Origin: Dendrolimus kikuchii
Taxonomy: Eukaryota > Arthropoda > Insecta > Lepidoptera > Lasiocampidae
Reading direction: 5' to 3'
Assembly: GCA_019925095.2 (NCBI GenBank)
Contig: CM034392.1
Coordinates: forward strand, 10,993,887-11,057,886
Length of the DNA: 64,000 nucleotides
In this document: in pieces, positions 21,426 through 32,024 of the stretch
How positions within the stretch are numbered: position 1 is the stretch's first letter
Layout: each line of letters starts with the position of its first letter
Position numbers and translations under genes: made by a program
The notes under the pieces: model-generated
The model's database searches: none
Told to the model about the DNA's origin: nothing
The model's input: the letters and a program-made list of their open reading frames with translations, nothing else

Positions 21426-21868
21426 ACTAGCTGACCCGGCAAACTTTGTACCGCCTCAGAATCAATAAATAAAAAATCTGAATGATAATTGCTCAATGTT
21501 TAACTTTAGTAAAAAATGTGGTCAAAACTTAATCGGAACGAAAATCGAACGTTTGACATTCAAACCCAAAAAAATGAAAGAAAACACTTCACTTTTAAAT
21601 TTAATTTGATTTCTGAACGACTTTTAAATTTAATTGATTTCTAAACGACGGGACGAACATCAAATGTTTGACAGATAGGAATAGTTTCTAAGGGAAAGCG
21701 AATTTGTTGTTTTTACTATATAGTAATGCTTGGAATATTCCAAGCATTTTTTTAAACCTTCCCTGGACTTCCACAAATAATTCAAAACCAAAATTAGCAA
21801 AGTCAGTCCAGCCGTTCTCGAGTTTTAGTGAGACTAACGAACAGGAATTGATTTTTATATATACCTAT
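21426..21868 (-). mobile_element. Helitron-like element, second family
   Basis: Starts (as inverted 3' end) ACTAGCTGACCCGGCAAAC and ends TTTTTATATATACC (decayed 5' end). Contains AGTCCAGCCGTTCTCGAGTT, typical of these elements. Internal palindrome at 21725-21748. Confidence 0.6.
21725..21748. other. 24-bp perfect palindrome
   Basis: AATGCTTGGAAT followed by its exact reverse complement. The centre GGAATATTCC has the nGAAnnTTCn form of two heat-shock-element units, which may be coincidence. Confidence 0.85.
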
Positions 21869-21869
21869 A

Positions 21870-22275
21870 CCTAACTCTAAAACCGTTAGAGATGATATTG
21901 CATATCACCTCTAACATTGAATCTGAATTTTTTAGGTCGACCTTTTTTATCGCAACCTGGCGAATGAGGCATGGTTAAACCTTGATTCCTCAAGTAACTA
22001 GCCGGTGTCTAAAAACTGGGGCTGTGCCAGTGTAGGCGACTTGCCAAATTATATAGGTAGGTGGGTATGGACATAGTCATAGACTGCAAATATCGAAATC
22101 ATTATAAGTCTGATTGAATAAAAAATATCAATAATTTTATTTCTTTAAATCGAACCAAATCACACTCATACTCGGTTGACACTTGCTGTGGTCTGCGACA
22201 TTGGCCGGGCAGGCACCATAGTCCCTTCCATAGTAGGTACCTACCTACAAGACCTCTAACTCCATTTCGTTTATA
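21870..22275. other. AT-rich sequence, no gene seen
   Basis: No supported feature. Confidence 0.4.
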
Positions 22276-22279
22276 TTAC

Positions 22280-22556
22280 ATACATACATACATACATAAC
22301 TTCACGCCAGTTCCCTTGCGGGGTAGGCACGAACAACAGAGTGCCATTTAGGCTTATTCTTACACACCTCACTTGCCTCTTTGACATTCATAACTCTTGT
22401 CATGCACACTCGTCTGTTCTTAAGGCTCCTGACATCACCTTCTGCTAGTACACGATCAATTTGATCATGGAAGGTGTGTCGTGGCCTTCCACGACTTCTA
22501 CATCCATCCACTTTTGCATTGTATATCTGTTTAGTCATTCTTTCATCATGCATCAT
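22280..22556 (-). pseudogene. RTE-type LINE, C-terminal RT fragment and tail
   Basis: On the minus strand the frame contains YNAKVDGCRSRGRPRHTF, HDQIDRVLAEGDVRSL and ASEVCKNKPKWHSVVRAYPA. The R-G-R-P-R-x-x-(W/F)-x-D-x-I pattern is typical after the RT domain of RTE elements. The element ends GGCGTGAAGTTATG then (TATG)n. Heavily 5'-truncated. Near-identical to 26840-27098. Confidence 0.75.
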
Positions 22557-22559
22557 CGT

Positions 22560-23055
22560 TTATATTCATCTCAATAACTCAGCTTTTTTCCCCCTGTTCC
22601 TACGACAAGGTAACTTGTCAATGTATATACATGATATCTTGTCATTCTACTCGGAATGGGACTTGATCTTGAGTGCATTTCAACATGATGCGTACTGGGA
22701 TAATCTTCGGTTACTATCACACCACTTTTAGATGAACTTATGTCTATGGAGAAGAAAGTGCTGGCCTGTTCTACGCAAGCCTTCCAAAATTATACAAACA
22801 TAATAGTCTAGTGCAATTTGAATAATATTTATTTGACAACCCACTTGCAGAAACTTGCAAAGATGCGTAAACTACACAAAAAACTAAGTATCCAAACATT
22901 ATAACTGTAAATGGCTCAACCTCAGAACTTAAGTGTTTAATCCAGCATGTAAACTCACAGACAAAGCACCGTTGCTATCAATAATGACAGATCTCAAGGA
23001 AGCATTGTGGTATGGTACTTAGACTAATACCATTTCGTCTTTTATGTTTAGTATG
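22560..23055. other. No gene seen
   Basis: AT-rich to mixed sequence without recognised features. Confidence 0.35.
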
Positions 23056-23059
23056 TGTG

Positions 23060-23280
23060 ACAGTATTGTGGATTGGGTAAATCTGTCGTTTCGCTGTGCG
23101 ATGACAATGCACGGCACCTTAATCCCCATAACAGCCATTTAGGAGCATTACAAATAAAAGTTTGTCGGTCGTCGATTCGGCTCAATGCCACAATGGCCAT
23201 TGACGGGACTTCACGCTGGGACCGCCTTGAATGGGCCAACGCTAAAAAAAAATCTATTAGACACGCATAATAGCCACGAT
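23060..23280. promoter_or_regulatory. Unique GC-moderate island, possible conserved noncoding element
   Basis: Complex non-repetitive sequence (CTGTCGTTTCGCTGTGCGAT, GGAGCATTACAAATAAAAG, TGACGGGACTTCACGCTGGG). Open in two opposing frames (63-65 codons) without splice or start support, so a noncoding role is more likely. Cross-species alignment would decide. Confidence 0.3.
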
Positions 23281-24285
23281 GTATGGATTCGAGTGTAGAT
23301 CTGATGAAAGTTTATAATGTTTAATGATAGAAATTTTATTACAATGTATAAACTATAATATTTAGATATATTAAGTTTGTCATATAGATAAGTTAGTAAG
23401 TATTAAGGGTATTTGGTTTGCCAGCACCTAAGTTCCGAATGTCAGCATTTTTATTATAATCATGGGAAAATAATACTAGGAATAACAATCGCCTAGTACC
23501 TGTCGGAGTAAAATGTAGTCTAAAAGATAAATACTAAACTAAGACTAAATACAAAATCATAGGTAGGTATATAAATAGATGGTGTCTCAGGGTGCCTAAA
23601 GCGGCCGCTTTCGCAGCTTCATATTATAGTGATATGACAAGTATTACAATAAAGTAGACCTATTTGTTATCTCTTACATATATCAGTAGGTATATGTAGA
23701 CATGTATCAACTTCAAGAAGCGACTCTCCAAAAGCGGCCGCTTTAGATCCCTATATAATTCTTCTCTCGTTTTTTGATGTTAATATTTAAGTAGTTTTTT
23801 GAACCAACTGTCTCAGAAATAAGAAATAATAATAAATAATTTGAAATTTTTTGCTGATTATGTCCAAAAGAATCAACTAAAGTTGAAAATAAAATTTAGT
23901 TAGGTAGGTATAGTGAAATATTTTTGCTTAGTTTAATAATAGAAAAATATTATTACTTTTTAAACATAACTAATGCTACACATTGTATAAAGTTTACCTA
24001 GGCACCTACTACTACATAGAGGTAGGTACGTACATAGGCGCAGCTTTCAAGCCCACTTCCCTTACCAATGCGTACACTGACACAATAATAAACTCTGCAT
24101 ATAAATTTCTTTCAAATCCTAATCTATCAATAAAACTCATATACGAATATTATGTAGATACTTATATCTTTTGTTACTTACATCTCTAACTAAGAGATCA
24201 ATATCAATAACCAATAATAAGATGTAAAAGAAATCTATTGTTCGATATTAAAATTACTAAATAAGCCGATCGATACATCTAGTCC
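23281..24285. other. AT-rich sequence, no gene seen
   Basis: Two AAAGCGGCCGCTTT-like words (AAAGCGGCCGCTTTCG near 23598 and AAAAGCGGCCGCTTTAG near 23730) are 130 bp apart and each is palindromic around a NotI-type site. Otherwise nothing recognised. Confidence 0.4.
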
Positions 24286-24289
24286 GATG

Positions 24290-24500
24290 ATTCTGAAACA
24301 TGAAGAACAATACATCATTGTTCTCCACGATGTACAATAAAGCCACACGGGCCCGATGTGAATGCTTATTCAATTTGCTATACGTATTCCGGATTTATTC
24401 GTTGACAAATATTTTGGGAAGGAAGATCGATTGCGTGGGGGAAACAATCGAGTTTGGTCCGGAAGCTTTATTCACGTGCCGATATGATCGAGTACTTTGA
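24290..24500. promoter_or_regulatory. Unique island, possible enhancer
   Basis: Non-repetitive, with posterior-Hox/caudal-like cores (GTACAATAAAGCC, GCTTTATTCACG), GCTTATTCAATTTGC and CACGTG. No coding support. Confidence 0.25.
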
Positions 24501-25065
24501 CAGATATTTAATTTTTTAAACCCTTTGGAAAGGGATTATTGTTATAATATATTTAAGGATATCCTAGCTATATTTTTAAAAAATCGATCCATGATATAAT
24601 TATGAAGTCCATCTGGCTTTATAAATATCACAGTAATTTATCTCAGAAATTATTGGGTCCATATGGAATAAATTTGAGAGTGAGATTCAGTTTATATGAC
24701 ACTACACAATAGTGTAGTTAAATTGCAAAATAATAAATATTAGTAGAGGCCTTTAAAAATGTAAATAAGTGCTATATTTTTTGTTTCTTTTCAATAAGTA
24801 TAGATAGTAGTAGTGTATACCTATCGTTAGTCAGATTTTGGAAAATCAATCTTGAAATTTCTAAAAAACAAAACTATTCGCTTTTTGGACCGCAAAATTG
24901 AATGTGCGAGTCCGACTCGAACACGGTCACTGATTCTAAGTCTTCTTCTATTTATTTATCTGTTGGCAATATTTGTGTAGGTATCTAACCAGTGTTATAA
25001 ATATTCAAGTTTGTGAAATAATTAAAATATTGATATAGGCAAAAGGGGAAAGTCGGACCCATCTA
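24501..25065. other. AT-rich sequence with an old repeat fragment
   Basis: 24890-24935 (GTGCGAGTCCGACTCG) is a fragment of an abundant lepidopteran repeat. Otherwise no feature. Confidence 0.35.
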
Positions 25066-25069
25066 ACAG

Positions 25070-25328
25070 AATATAATAACAGTCAATAAACGTCCCACTG
25101 CTGGTCTCGGGCTTCCCATTACTGGGGAACAGTTTGACACATCGGTTACCTCGATGTCCAGAGTTCATCACGATTTTCTTCATCGTTGTTAGCACGTGAG
25201 AATTGTAACAATATACACATTAGGTCTGAAACCTGCCTAGGTGGTGCATGCGTTCCAGCCAGGTTTCGAAGCCGCGCCCTTTAAGTTTGGGACGCGTGCT
25301 AAGGCCATTCCGCTACCACGACCCTGTA
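25070..25328 (-). repeat. SINE-T copy 2 (tRNA-derived SINE)
   Basis: Minus-strand head GGTCGTGGTAGCGGAATGG (A box) and GGCTTCGAAACCTGG (B box, one base changed). Body and tail align with copy 1: CATGCACCACCTAGGCAGG, GAGGTAACCGATGTGTC, AGCAGTGGGACGTTTATTG. Confidence 0.75.
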
Positions 25329-25889
25329 TGTAACAGAAGCTTACCTAAGTCAAATTGTAGGCCTTCGACAAGCCACACAATAAAGTTCTTCTGACACTTC
25401 GAAAAGGTACAATTTTAATAAACTGTTGAGATTTTTAACAAAACGATACAAGTTTTCGTCTAAGAACAATCAGTATACTTCCAACTATTGTTACACATTT
25501 TTGAAAATATAACTTTACATCAAAAGAAAGATATCTACCCTTAAATTTATCGCAAACACTAAATAAGTTATATTTGACGCTATTGAAGATTGGGCCTAAC
25601 TAAAACTAAACTATTACCTGCTAGCTTTTGCGGCTAATATTCAAAATTATGTAATTTATTAAAAAAGTGTCAACAAAATCTTGTTTATATGACCGAAATC
25701 GAGATGATTACTTTTTTTTTGGATAAAATATGTTATTTTTGAAGTGAAAATCAACAACATATAAGCGATAGAGACTGCAGTAGTTATTTAAATATTCAAA
25801 ATAACATGTTCTCGCAAAGAAGTGATCTAATTTCAATTAATTATCTAATATTATCAAACCATATCAGTTTCAAGTGACAAAAAACTTAC

Positions 25890-25943
25890 AATGGCCTTGT
25901 TGGGTGGCGGCGCCGCCAACGGCGCGTACATATCGGTGATCAT
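25890..25943 (-). CDS. Alternative first coding exon 1B of an unidentified minus-strand gene
   Basis: The minus strand gives ATG at 25943 and 18 codons, MITDMYAPLAAPPPNKAI, ending exactly at ATT/GTAAGTTTTTTG, a strong splice donor in phase 0. The start context is GAGCGAAGAATGAT. The coding part is GC-rich and lies beside a CpG-rich stretch (25944-26530) that would be its promoter and 5' UTR. The phase equals that of exon 1A (42794-42871) and both edges of the 48-nt exon (36870-36917), fitting alternative promoters feeding common downstream exons below base 25890 or outside the window. I do not recognise the protein; a short Pro/Ala-rich N terminus is common in transcription factors and RNA-binding proteins. 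The first intron would be at least several kb. Confidence 0.6.
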
Positions 25944-26530
25944 TCTTCGCTCGACAACATACACTAAACGCGTCGGCACATCGCGTTAACAAAATAGTTT
26001 ATTGGCAACGGGCCTTCATTGGTACGCGAGTTTCGCGTCACTTGCACACATAGTTGACGTTCAGCTGCTTGGGATACTAGAGTCCGGTCTCACGTTTAAT
26101 GTCCCGCGGCAAAAAATGGAAGTAATCACACAGGTGAGCTCAGCCACGTCATATTCTTTTAACAAGTGTTTTAATGTAAATGTTACATTACGTTATTGTT
26201 GTATTTACTAATACTATTAAACTGGAATCTTTCTAACATTACGTTGCGCGACCGTAGCGCCACGTCAGCGAGACTTAAACCGTGAAACAGTTTAGTGTCG
26301 AGGCGCGTGCGGTGCGCCGTTCGCGAGAATGGATCGACAGGCGTAGAACGGCGCGGGGGTGTGAGGCGAGGTGCGGTGAGCGGGGAGGTGGGCGGGACAC
26401 ACCAGTCCCGGCCCCCGGGGTCCGCCCACGCCGCCGCCTGCAAGGTCGCGCGGTCGCCCGACTGCGGGGAGAACCTATCGATCGCACGCGCGCGCCTCAA
26501 GACTCCATTTTATTTCGGCTCCCTTGATTT
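25944..26530 (-). promoter_or_regulatory. CpG island, likely promoter and 5' UTR of exon 1B
   Basis: 26270-26500 is the most CpG-dense part of the window (GGCGCGGGGGTGTGAGG, CACGCGCGCGCC). It overlaps several opposing overlapping frames, which is what high GC gives by chance. On the plus strand GGCAAAAAATGGAAGTAATC then CAG/GTGAGC (26116-26133) could be a tiny opposite-strand first exon. No TATA box stands out. Confidence 0.5.
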
Positions 26531-26835
26531 GCATAAACTTTTTTGTACAATATTGCTCAGTTGGTTTAACATCACGTGATTTCGTTTAATACATTCAATT
26601 TACAAGAACTTTTTGTTTCAGCTTTATAATTCTTATGAATTAGTTATATTTATACCGTTTCTTAAGGCCTAAATATAGTTATAAAACAATGGCCAAACTG
26701 ATCCAATAGGAGATGTAATATTGACAATGTTTTAATTAAAAATAAAAGAAATGCATGGGTACACAAAATGTATCTACCATTATTCGCATGATTTTCGGTT
26801 TGAAAGTGACGTGTTATTTATAGTATACTTACTAA
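26531..26835. other. AT-rich sequence, no gene seen
   Basis: No supported feature. Confidence 0.4.
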
Positions 26836-26839
26836 TATA

Positions 26840-27098
26840 TATACATACATACATAACTTCACGCCAGTTCCCTTGCGGGGTAGGCACGAACAACAGAGCG
26901 CCATTTAGGCCCATTCTTACACACCTCACTTGCTTCTTTGACATTCATAACTCTTGTCATGCACACTCGTCTGTTCTTAAGGCTCCTGACATCACCCTCC
27001 GCTAGTACACGATTAATTTGATCATGGAAGGTGTGTCGTGGCCTTCCACGACTTCTGCATCCATCCACTTTTGCATTGTATATCTGTTTAGTCATTCT
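26840..27098 (-). pseudogene. RTE-type LINE, C-terminal RT fragment and tail
   Basis: Same family as 22280-22556 and nearly identical over its length (QIYNAKVDGCRSRGRPRHTF; RVCMTRVMNVKEASEV). Ends in (ATGT)n on the minus strand. 5'-truncated at CAAAAGTGGATG..AGAATGACTAAACAG. Confidence 0.75.
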
Positions 27099-27099
27099 A

Positions 27100-27645
27100 A
27101 TATATATAATATATAAATATAATAATAACAATTAAAATTATAGGTTAAGATATTAGTACCTACCTAATGTCTTTAGTGCCCTGCAAAGGAACGAAATTAG
27201 AATTAGGTATTACTCTCCAAACACCGAAATATAGCTATGAAAAGATATTAATATCTACAAATTCCCTTAAATTGATCTATAATATCTAAATGTATTTCAA
27301 AATAATATTGAAATGGAGTAGGAAATTTCAACGCGTTTACAACTAATTAAATGATTTTGGTGCAATTTCTCGATGCATTTATTATATCTAAATATATACA
27401 TCTCTAATAATTTATTATTAATTATGAATAATTCAAGATTAATACAGAAACAACTTAAACATTAGTCAAAGGTGTAAAGTAAACATAGTTTATAAAGAAT
27501 AAATAATTGAATTAATCAATTAACATAAAATATATCTACACAACATTTATATTTTTAATGGAATGGACAACGTGTTGTAGATAATGAAAAATAATGTTCA
27601 GACCATATAAAAAACAGCATTGAACAATCAAATATCTCGTAATGG
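27100..27645. other. AT-rich sequence, no gene seen
   Basis: Low-complexity AT-rich DNA. Confidence 0.4.
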
Positions 27646-27649
27646 CACA

Positions 27650-27945
27650 TAAAAAACACCATAAAAGCATAAAAGTTTGCGTGAAAAAAATATATGATGG
27701 CGCCCTTCCGCACCCTGCCAGTTGTACGGATGAACGCTAAACATCCTCGAAGGTATTTCGTCGCTTTAAGAACAGCTTAAGCGGCTAATAGTTTTATGAC
27801 ACGCATAACACGAATAAAATGGTCGCATCCAACGCCAGGGGACATTGCACCTTGTTGCTGGATGGATTGGATTTAGCATCGCGGCGACTGAACAACGGAA
27901 ATGACAGACGCAGGGCATTATAGCGACATTAGATAGGAGTAGGGT
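27650..27945. promoter_or_regulatory. Unique island, possible conserved noncoding element
   Basis: Non-repetitive: GATGGCGCCCTTCCGCACCC, CTTAAGCGGCTAATAGTTTTATGACACG (split at 27777-27804; contains TTTTATGAC, a posterior-Hox-type site), AAATGGTCGCATCC, GGGCATTATAGCGAC. No splice-supported frame. Confidence 0.3.
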
Positions 27946-28003
27946 TACCAAATAAAAAATCTTTCTGGATATTTACAAAAAACCGAATGTATTGTAATGC
28001 TCG

Positions 28004-28226
28004 GGCTCTATCTGGGATGATAACTATAGTTACAGACTATGACCAAATGCGTTTTGTTTACAGCGTTAAAAACAACACCGTTAACTAATACCTACATTAA
28101 TGTATACACAGACGTTATCTGTCAATATTTAAAGTTATTCACAATATCGCATCACAAATAACGCATTAAACCCACCGCTACATCAGTGTGAAACGGTCAT
28201 TAACTAAAACATTATCCTAGATGGAG
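28004..28226 (-). mobile_element. M1 MITE copy 2 (inverted)
   Basis: Ends GGCTCTATCTGGGATGAT and ATCCTAGATGGAGC are inverted repeats. The interior (ACCAAATGCGTTTTG, ATCGCATCACAAATAACGC) is the reverse of copy 1. This copy shows the family ends extend out to GCTCCATCTGGGAT. Confidence 0.75.
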
Positions 28227-28339
28227 CAGTGGAATAAAACTTAAAATTTAAAAAAAAATTGCAGGTGAAGTGCTCTAGAGAACATCGCTCCATTTAAATT
28301 TTACGAGATTTATGACATCGAAAATTTAAGTTTAAGAAA

Positions 28340-28630
28340 TGATGGATCTGTAAAAATGGCGAAATCGAAGAGCTGGTGGATGAGTCCAACATTATAGGCG
28401 AGAGCAAGACACATCGCTTGCCTGGCTTGGTCACCTAGATAGAATGAGGGAGGATCGCGCAATGAAAAGAGTCTATCTGGGCCGACCGACGGGATGACGA
28501 CTAGTTGGTCACCCCAGATATTGCTGGAGCGACGTAGTGGAGACTAATCTGCGCGAGCTTCAAGTCTATGACTGGCAGGAGACAGCTCTGAACAAAAAGG
28601 AGTGGAGTATTCTCCTTTCGGAGAAATAAG
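28340..28630 (+). pseudogene. RTE-like LINE, C-terminal RT fragment (second family)
   Basis: Translated pieces with breaks: LAWLGHLDRMREDRAMKRVY, LGRPTG, GHPRYCWSDVVETNLRELQV, DWQETALNKKEWSILLSEK then a stop. W-x-G-H-(L/I)-x-R-M and R-P-R-Y-R-W-x-D are typical. One in-frame TGA and altered positions show it is dead. Confidence 0.75.
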
Positions 28631-28639
28631 TTTTAAGTA

Positions 28640-29635
28640 ACAGGGCATTGATTAAATGTTTTAATTGAGGTTTATAAAAACAAGACCTTACTGGTAACAC
28701 TAACTGTTTCAGAGGGTGTTACGAGTTGCCTACGTTTATTAGGTGATTGTCATTCCTTAATATTTTTCTTGCTTGGTTATACTTCGTCGTCAGCCAATCA
28801 TTGTTCAATGTCTTAAGTACTTAAGCCTTATCCGCCATACACTAGGTTTCTTCGTTTTCCGCAATCAACCCTAATCGGTAACTTAACAGAGATCTTCATT
28901 CTACCGGGCTGCTAAGCGTCCTACACTGTGTTTACTGAGACGTATACTCCACTGTCTATTTCATCAGCCGTTAATTTTGCGACAAAACTGAGGTCAATTT
29001 TAGATTAACAATTTTGTGAGTTATGTTACTTTGGTTTTCTTACAAATATAATACTACGGTTAACAATTAGGATACATTTTTATATCCTGATAAATGACGA
29101 GACGAATATATCGGAAAATATGAGGTTGAGATCGTATTTTTTTGGTGTCACCGTTGTAATTCAGTAACTACATTGTCGTTTCGTCTATGTAAACGAACTG
29201 TCGCTGGCACACGCTATCTTTAACTAAATTTAGTAAAAAATTTGTTCCATAACTCATACTATTGACCGCCTCGATGGTTGAATGGGCTGATTCTTTGCTG
29301 AAAGAACTTTCCGTTATTTACGTTATGGTTTTGGGTGTTTACCATCGGTCCCAGAGGGGTACGTCGTATATTACCATACCATGACACAAGCGTAACTTGC
29401 TTAGCTTAGGAATATACACTGTAACTACCTATGTGTTTGTCTGCCGGTTTTTATTTATTTATTTGCTATCTCTACGGAACCCTTAATTGTGCGCAGATTG
29501 CCAAGCACTTACCCAAATGTTTAAGTAGTACATTTTAAAATGTATGTCTATGTCCATGCTGGACTTGTCCGGGTAAAATTAGGATTTATGGCAGCCGTAG
29601 TTGCAGGGCTATATAGCGACAGTAGACAGGGGTGC
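28640..29635. other. Mixed sequence, no gene seen
   Basis: No convincing exon. 29455-29515 (TACGGAACCCTTAATTG) is an inverted scrap of the repeat also seen at 1930 and 24900. Confidence 0.35.
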
Positions 29636-29639
29636 CATT

Positions 29640-29920
29640 GGCTTCATAAAATAGTGAAACGGTGAGGCTTACCTCGGCGGGTATGAGGCGAGGCAAGGGA
29701 GCCCGCTGGGCGTGTCCCAGATATAACGAAATAAAAATGCTCGGGGCCGGTCATGGGCGACCGTGCGAACTCCGCTTAACGCAATAAACATTTTAATTTG
29801 AACACGAAACTCACGCTGAGATGTGAAATTGCAGCATGAGAGGGCGGCGTGTGCCAAACAAATCGGATTACGTGGAAATTTCACGAGAGGCAATATTTAT
29901 GGAAGACCCGCAGGCAGATG
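29640..29920 (-). promoter_or_regulatory. GC-rich unique island ending in a good minus-strand donor
   Basis: Minus strand: CCTCATACCCGCCGAG/GTAAGCCTC, donor just below 29673. Frames open into it end in phase 1 (MTGPEHFYFVISG start) or phase 2 (MFIALSGVRTVAHD start), neither matching the phase-0 exons. The island also carries ACGCAATAAACATTTT, a posterior-Hox-like core. It could be an untranslated exon, a promoter or an enhancer. Confidence 0.3.
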
Positions 29921-30805
29921 TAGGAAAATGAAAAACATAATCTAGTTAACACCTCGTATACGAAATCAACGCTTAATATTTCAAATTAATACCAATATGT
30001 ACTTTTTAACTACTAGGGAACTCTACTCTAGGGAAGTATTAGAGCAAATTTCACAATTGCTCTTCCAGCTTTAAAACTAATTTCAAATGCAAAAGGAATA
30101 GCAAAAAGCTATTTTTGAAACTACAATTTCTCTAGACGGGAATCGAATTTATTAAATTTATTTAGAAAAAACGGATACAGTAAACATCTATTCTGCAAAA
30201 TGATGATATCATACTGAAAATTGTTTTATAATACTATATTCTACTTTAATTGAACGACAGTTTTTCGTTATGCTAATTATTGTGCTTATATTATTTATAA
30301 TATATTATTATATTCTGCATTTAAAACAGTAAAAATATCAATTTTAATTTATAGATAATATATTTTCAAATTGTCTACAATTTCTCTAAACATACATTAT
30401 GGAAATGTAGAAAACATAGTTTAAGGAACATAAAAGTTTTCGTTTAGTTTGTTGTGTCTTGTTTCCAATGGACATCGGTGTCATACATACAGGGTTTTAT
30501 ACAAATTCAATTTTTTCCAGAAAATCCAGAGAAGTGAACAAGAAAATTTTAAAACACCCAGAATTTAATCCTTACCTATTACCTTGTAGCATTACCGATG
30601 GCTATAACGCAGTCGAATAAAGTTACTAAGTATACAGGCTGTGATTATTTTCAAAATTGACAAGTTAAGAACTTAGTGTGCTTGATAAATTCTTAACTTA
30701 TCAAAAAGTTAAGAACTTAGGTAGGAAAATTGACTGTTCAAAAATCTGATGATGGATTTTCCTTTTTATGACAATTATAACAATTATGCCACATTTTCTG
30801 TTATT
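29921..30805. other. AT-rich sequence with a local repeat
   Basis: AAGTTAAGAACTTAG occurs at about 30662 and 30706, with its near inverse (TTCTTAACTT) between, a small complex inverted structure. Otherwise no feature. Confidence 0.45.
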
Positions 30806-30807
30806 AA

Positions 30808-30985
30808 TTTCAAAATCAAATTCAAAAGTTTTTATTCACAATAAGTTCTATTGGAGAACACTTTTTGAAGGTCATACATATGTTTAAGTAAATTTAGATG
30901 CTCTATTCTATGTACACCGCCTCGCAGCGTGTTATTGCTGTTAAGGAGAAGAAGCGGCAAGAAACTCCCCAGCAACACGTCTAGC
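30808..30985 (+). repeat. Rep-C copy 1
   Basis: Shares GAAGGTCATACATAT, CTATTCTATGTACACCGC and GAGAAGAAGCGGCAAGAAAC with 46985-47125 in the same orientation. Likely the tail of a retroelement; class not determined. Confidence 0.65.
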
Positions 30986-31294
30986 TAAAAATTGTTTTGC
31001 TTCTTCTTTCTTTTCTTTATACTATTTTTGCTATTCCCTGTTTAGCATTTGTCCTAAAGCCACACTTGAAATATAATAAATAATGATTCTGTATTTAGTA
31101 AGCACACGTTTTTAATATAGACAGAGTGAAAACAATTTAATGAAGCGTTCTTGTATGGCTTTTACACCAATTGGAAAGTAAAGCGGGTAGTTGTCATGAG
31201 ATTAGTCCGACCGGCGCCGAGGATACGTGGCTAACGGAAATAGGCGGAAGTGACCGACGCCGGACGGTCACCAGCAGCCTATGATGACCACTTA

Positions 31295-31431
31295 GGCCCG
31301 GTGCCTATATCTTACCGACCGTTCATTCGCCTTACTATTGGTTAAAATTTGACACAAGCTCTATACAACTACTGTCAAAATTCAACCGATGGTAGGGCAA
31401 GTGAATGAATTGTAAGACATAGGAACCGGCC
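31295..31431. mobile_element. MITE with long inverted ends (GGCCCGG)
   Basis: About 60 bp at each end pair imperfectly: GGCCCGGTGCCTATATCTTA against GGCCGGTTCCTATGTCTTA (inverted), continuing through CATTCGCC and CAAATTTTAACC-type sequence. 137 bp in all, so most of it folds into one hairpin. Confidence 0.65.
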
Positions 31432-31790
31432 ATTAGTGCTTGTTTCGTTGAACTCACACCTTTTGGAATATAATTTGTACTAAATTTAATTAAGAGTAGC
31501 ATTTGCCAGGGAAATTTCTGTGCCGCGACGACGTGTTTGTCCGTGAATAACAACGGCAATACTATCTTTTTCGATATATTCGTCTGTACCTCGGAAACGG
31601 CGTCATTTATCAGAATAAAGAGGTATCCTAAGTGTTTGATTCGGATATAAGCATGCTCTTTGTTGAGTTTTATTTAAATCCGTTCGGTAGTCTTCACTTG
31701 ACACTCGAATAAACAGATAGACAAAACTTCTAAAATTGTATTTTCGGAATTTCCTGGTCTGAATTAGCCTCCCAGATTTTTCTTTTTTAA
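31432..31790. other. No gene seen
   Basis: No supported feature. Scattered words resemble old repeats. Confidence 0.35.
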
Positions 31791-31795
31791 CACTT

Positions 31796-32022
31796 CAAGG
31801 TGCTACCAACGTGCTGCAGGACTTGTAGATGGGGTTGGAACCTAACTACTATTGCCGGAACCCAACCGGAGGTTACTATGGCGGCATACTCTAGTCTAGG
31901 GGTGGTAGCCATCCAGACGGGCAAATGCCCTACCACCTGGCTGTGGGTTTTTTGTCGTCTCTTACGGCAGGCTGCCTGGCCGCAGGAATTTGTATTCTTT
32001 CTCCGTTCCTGCACAGATCGAC
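31796..32022 (-). repeat. Rep-A copy 5 (3' end missing)
   Basis: Has the family 5' start (TCTGTGCAGGAACGG on the minus strand) and internal hairpins but stops before the 3' tail. A 147-codon plus-strand frame through it is incidental. Confidence 0.75.
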
Positions 32023-32024
32023 TC

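Noticed and set aside
26183..26579. Four overlapping ORFs on both strands
   Set aside because: High GC removes stop codons; frames overlap on both strands and have no conserved features.
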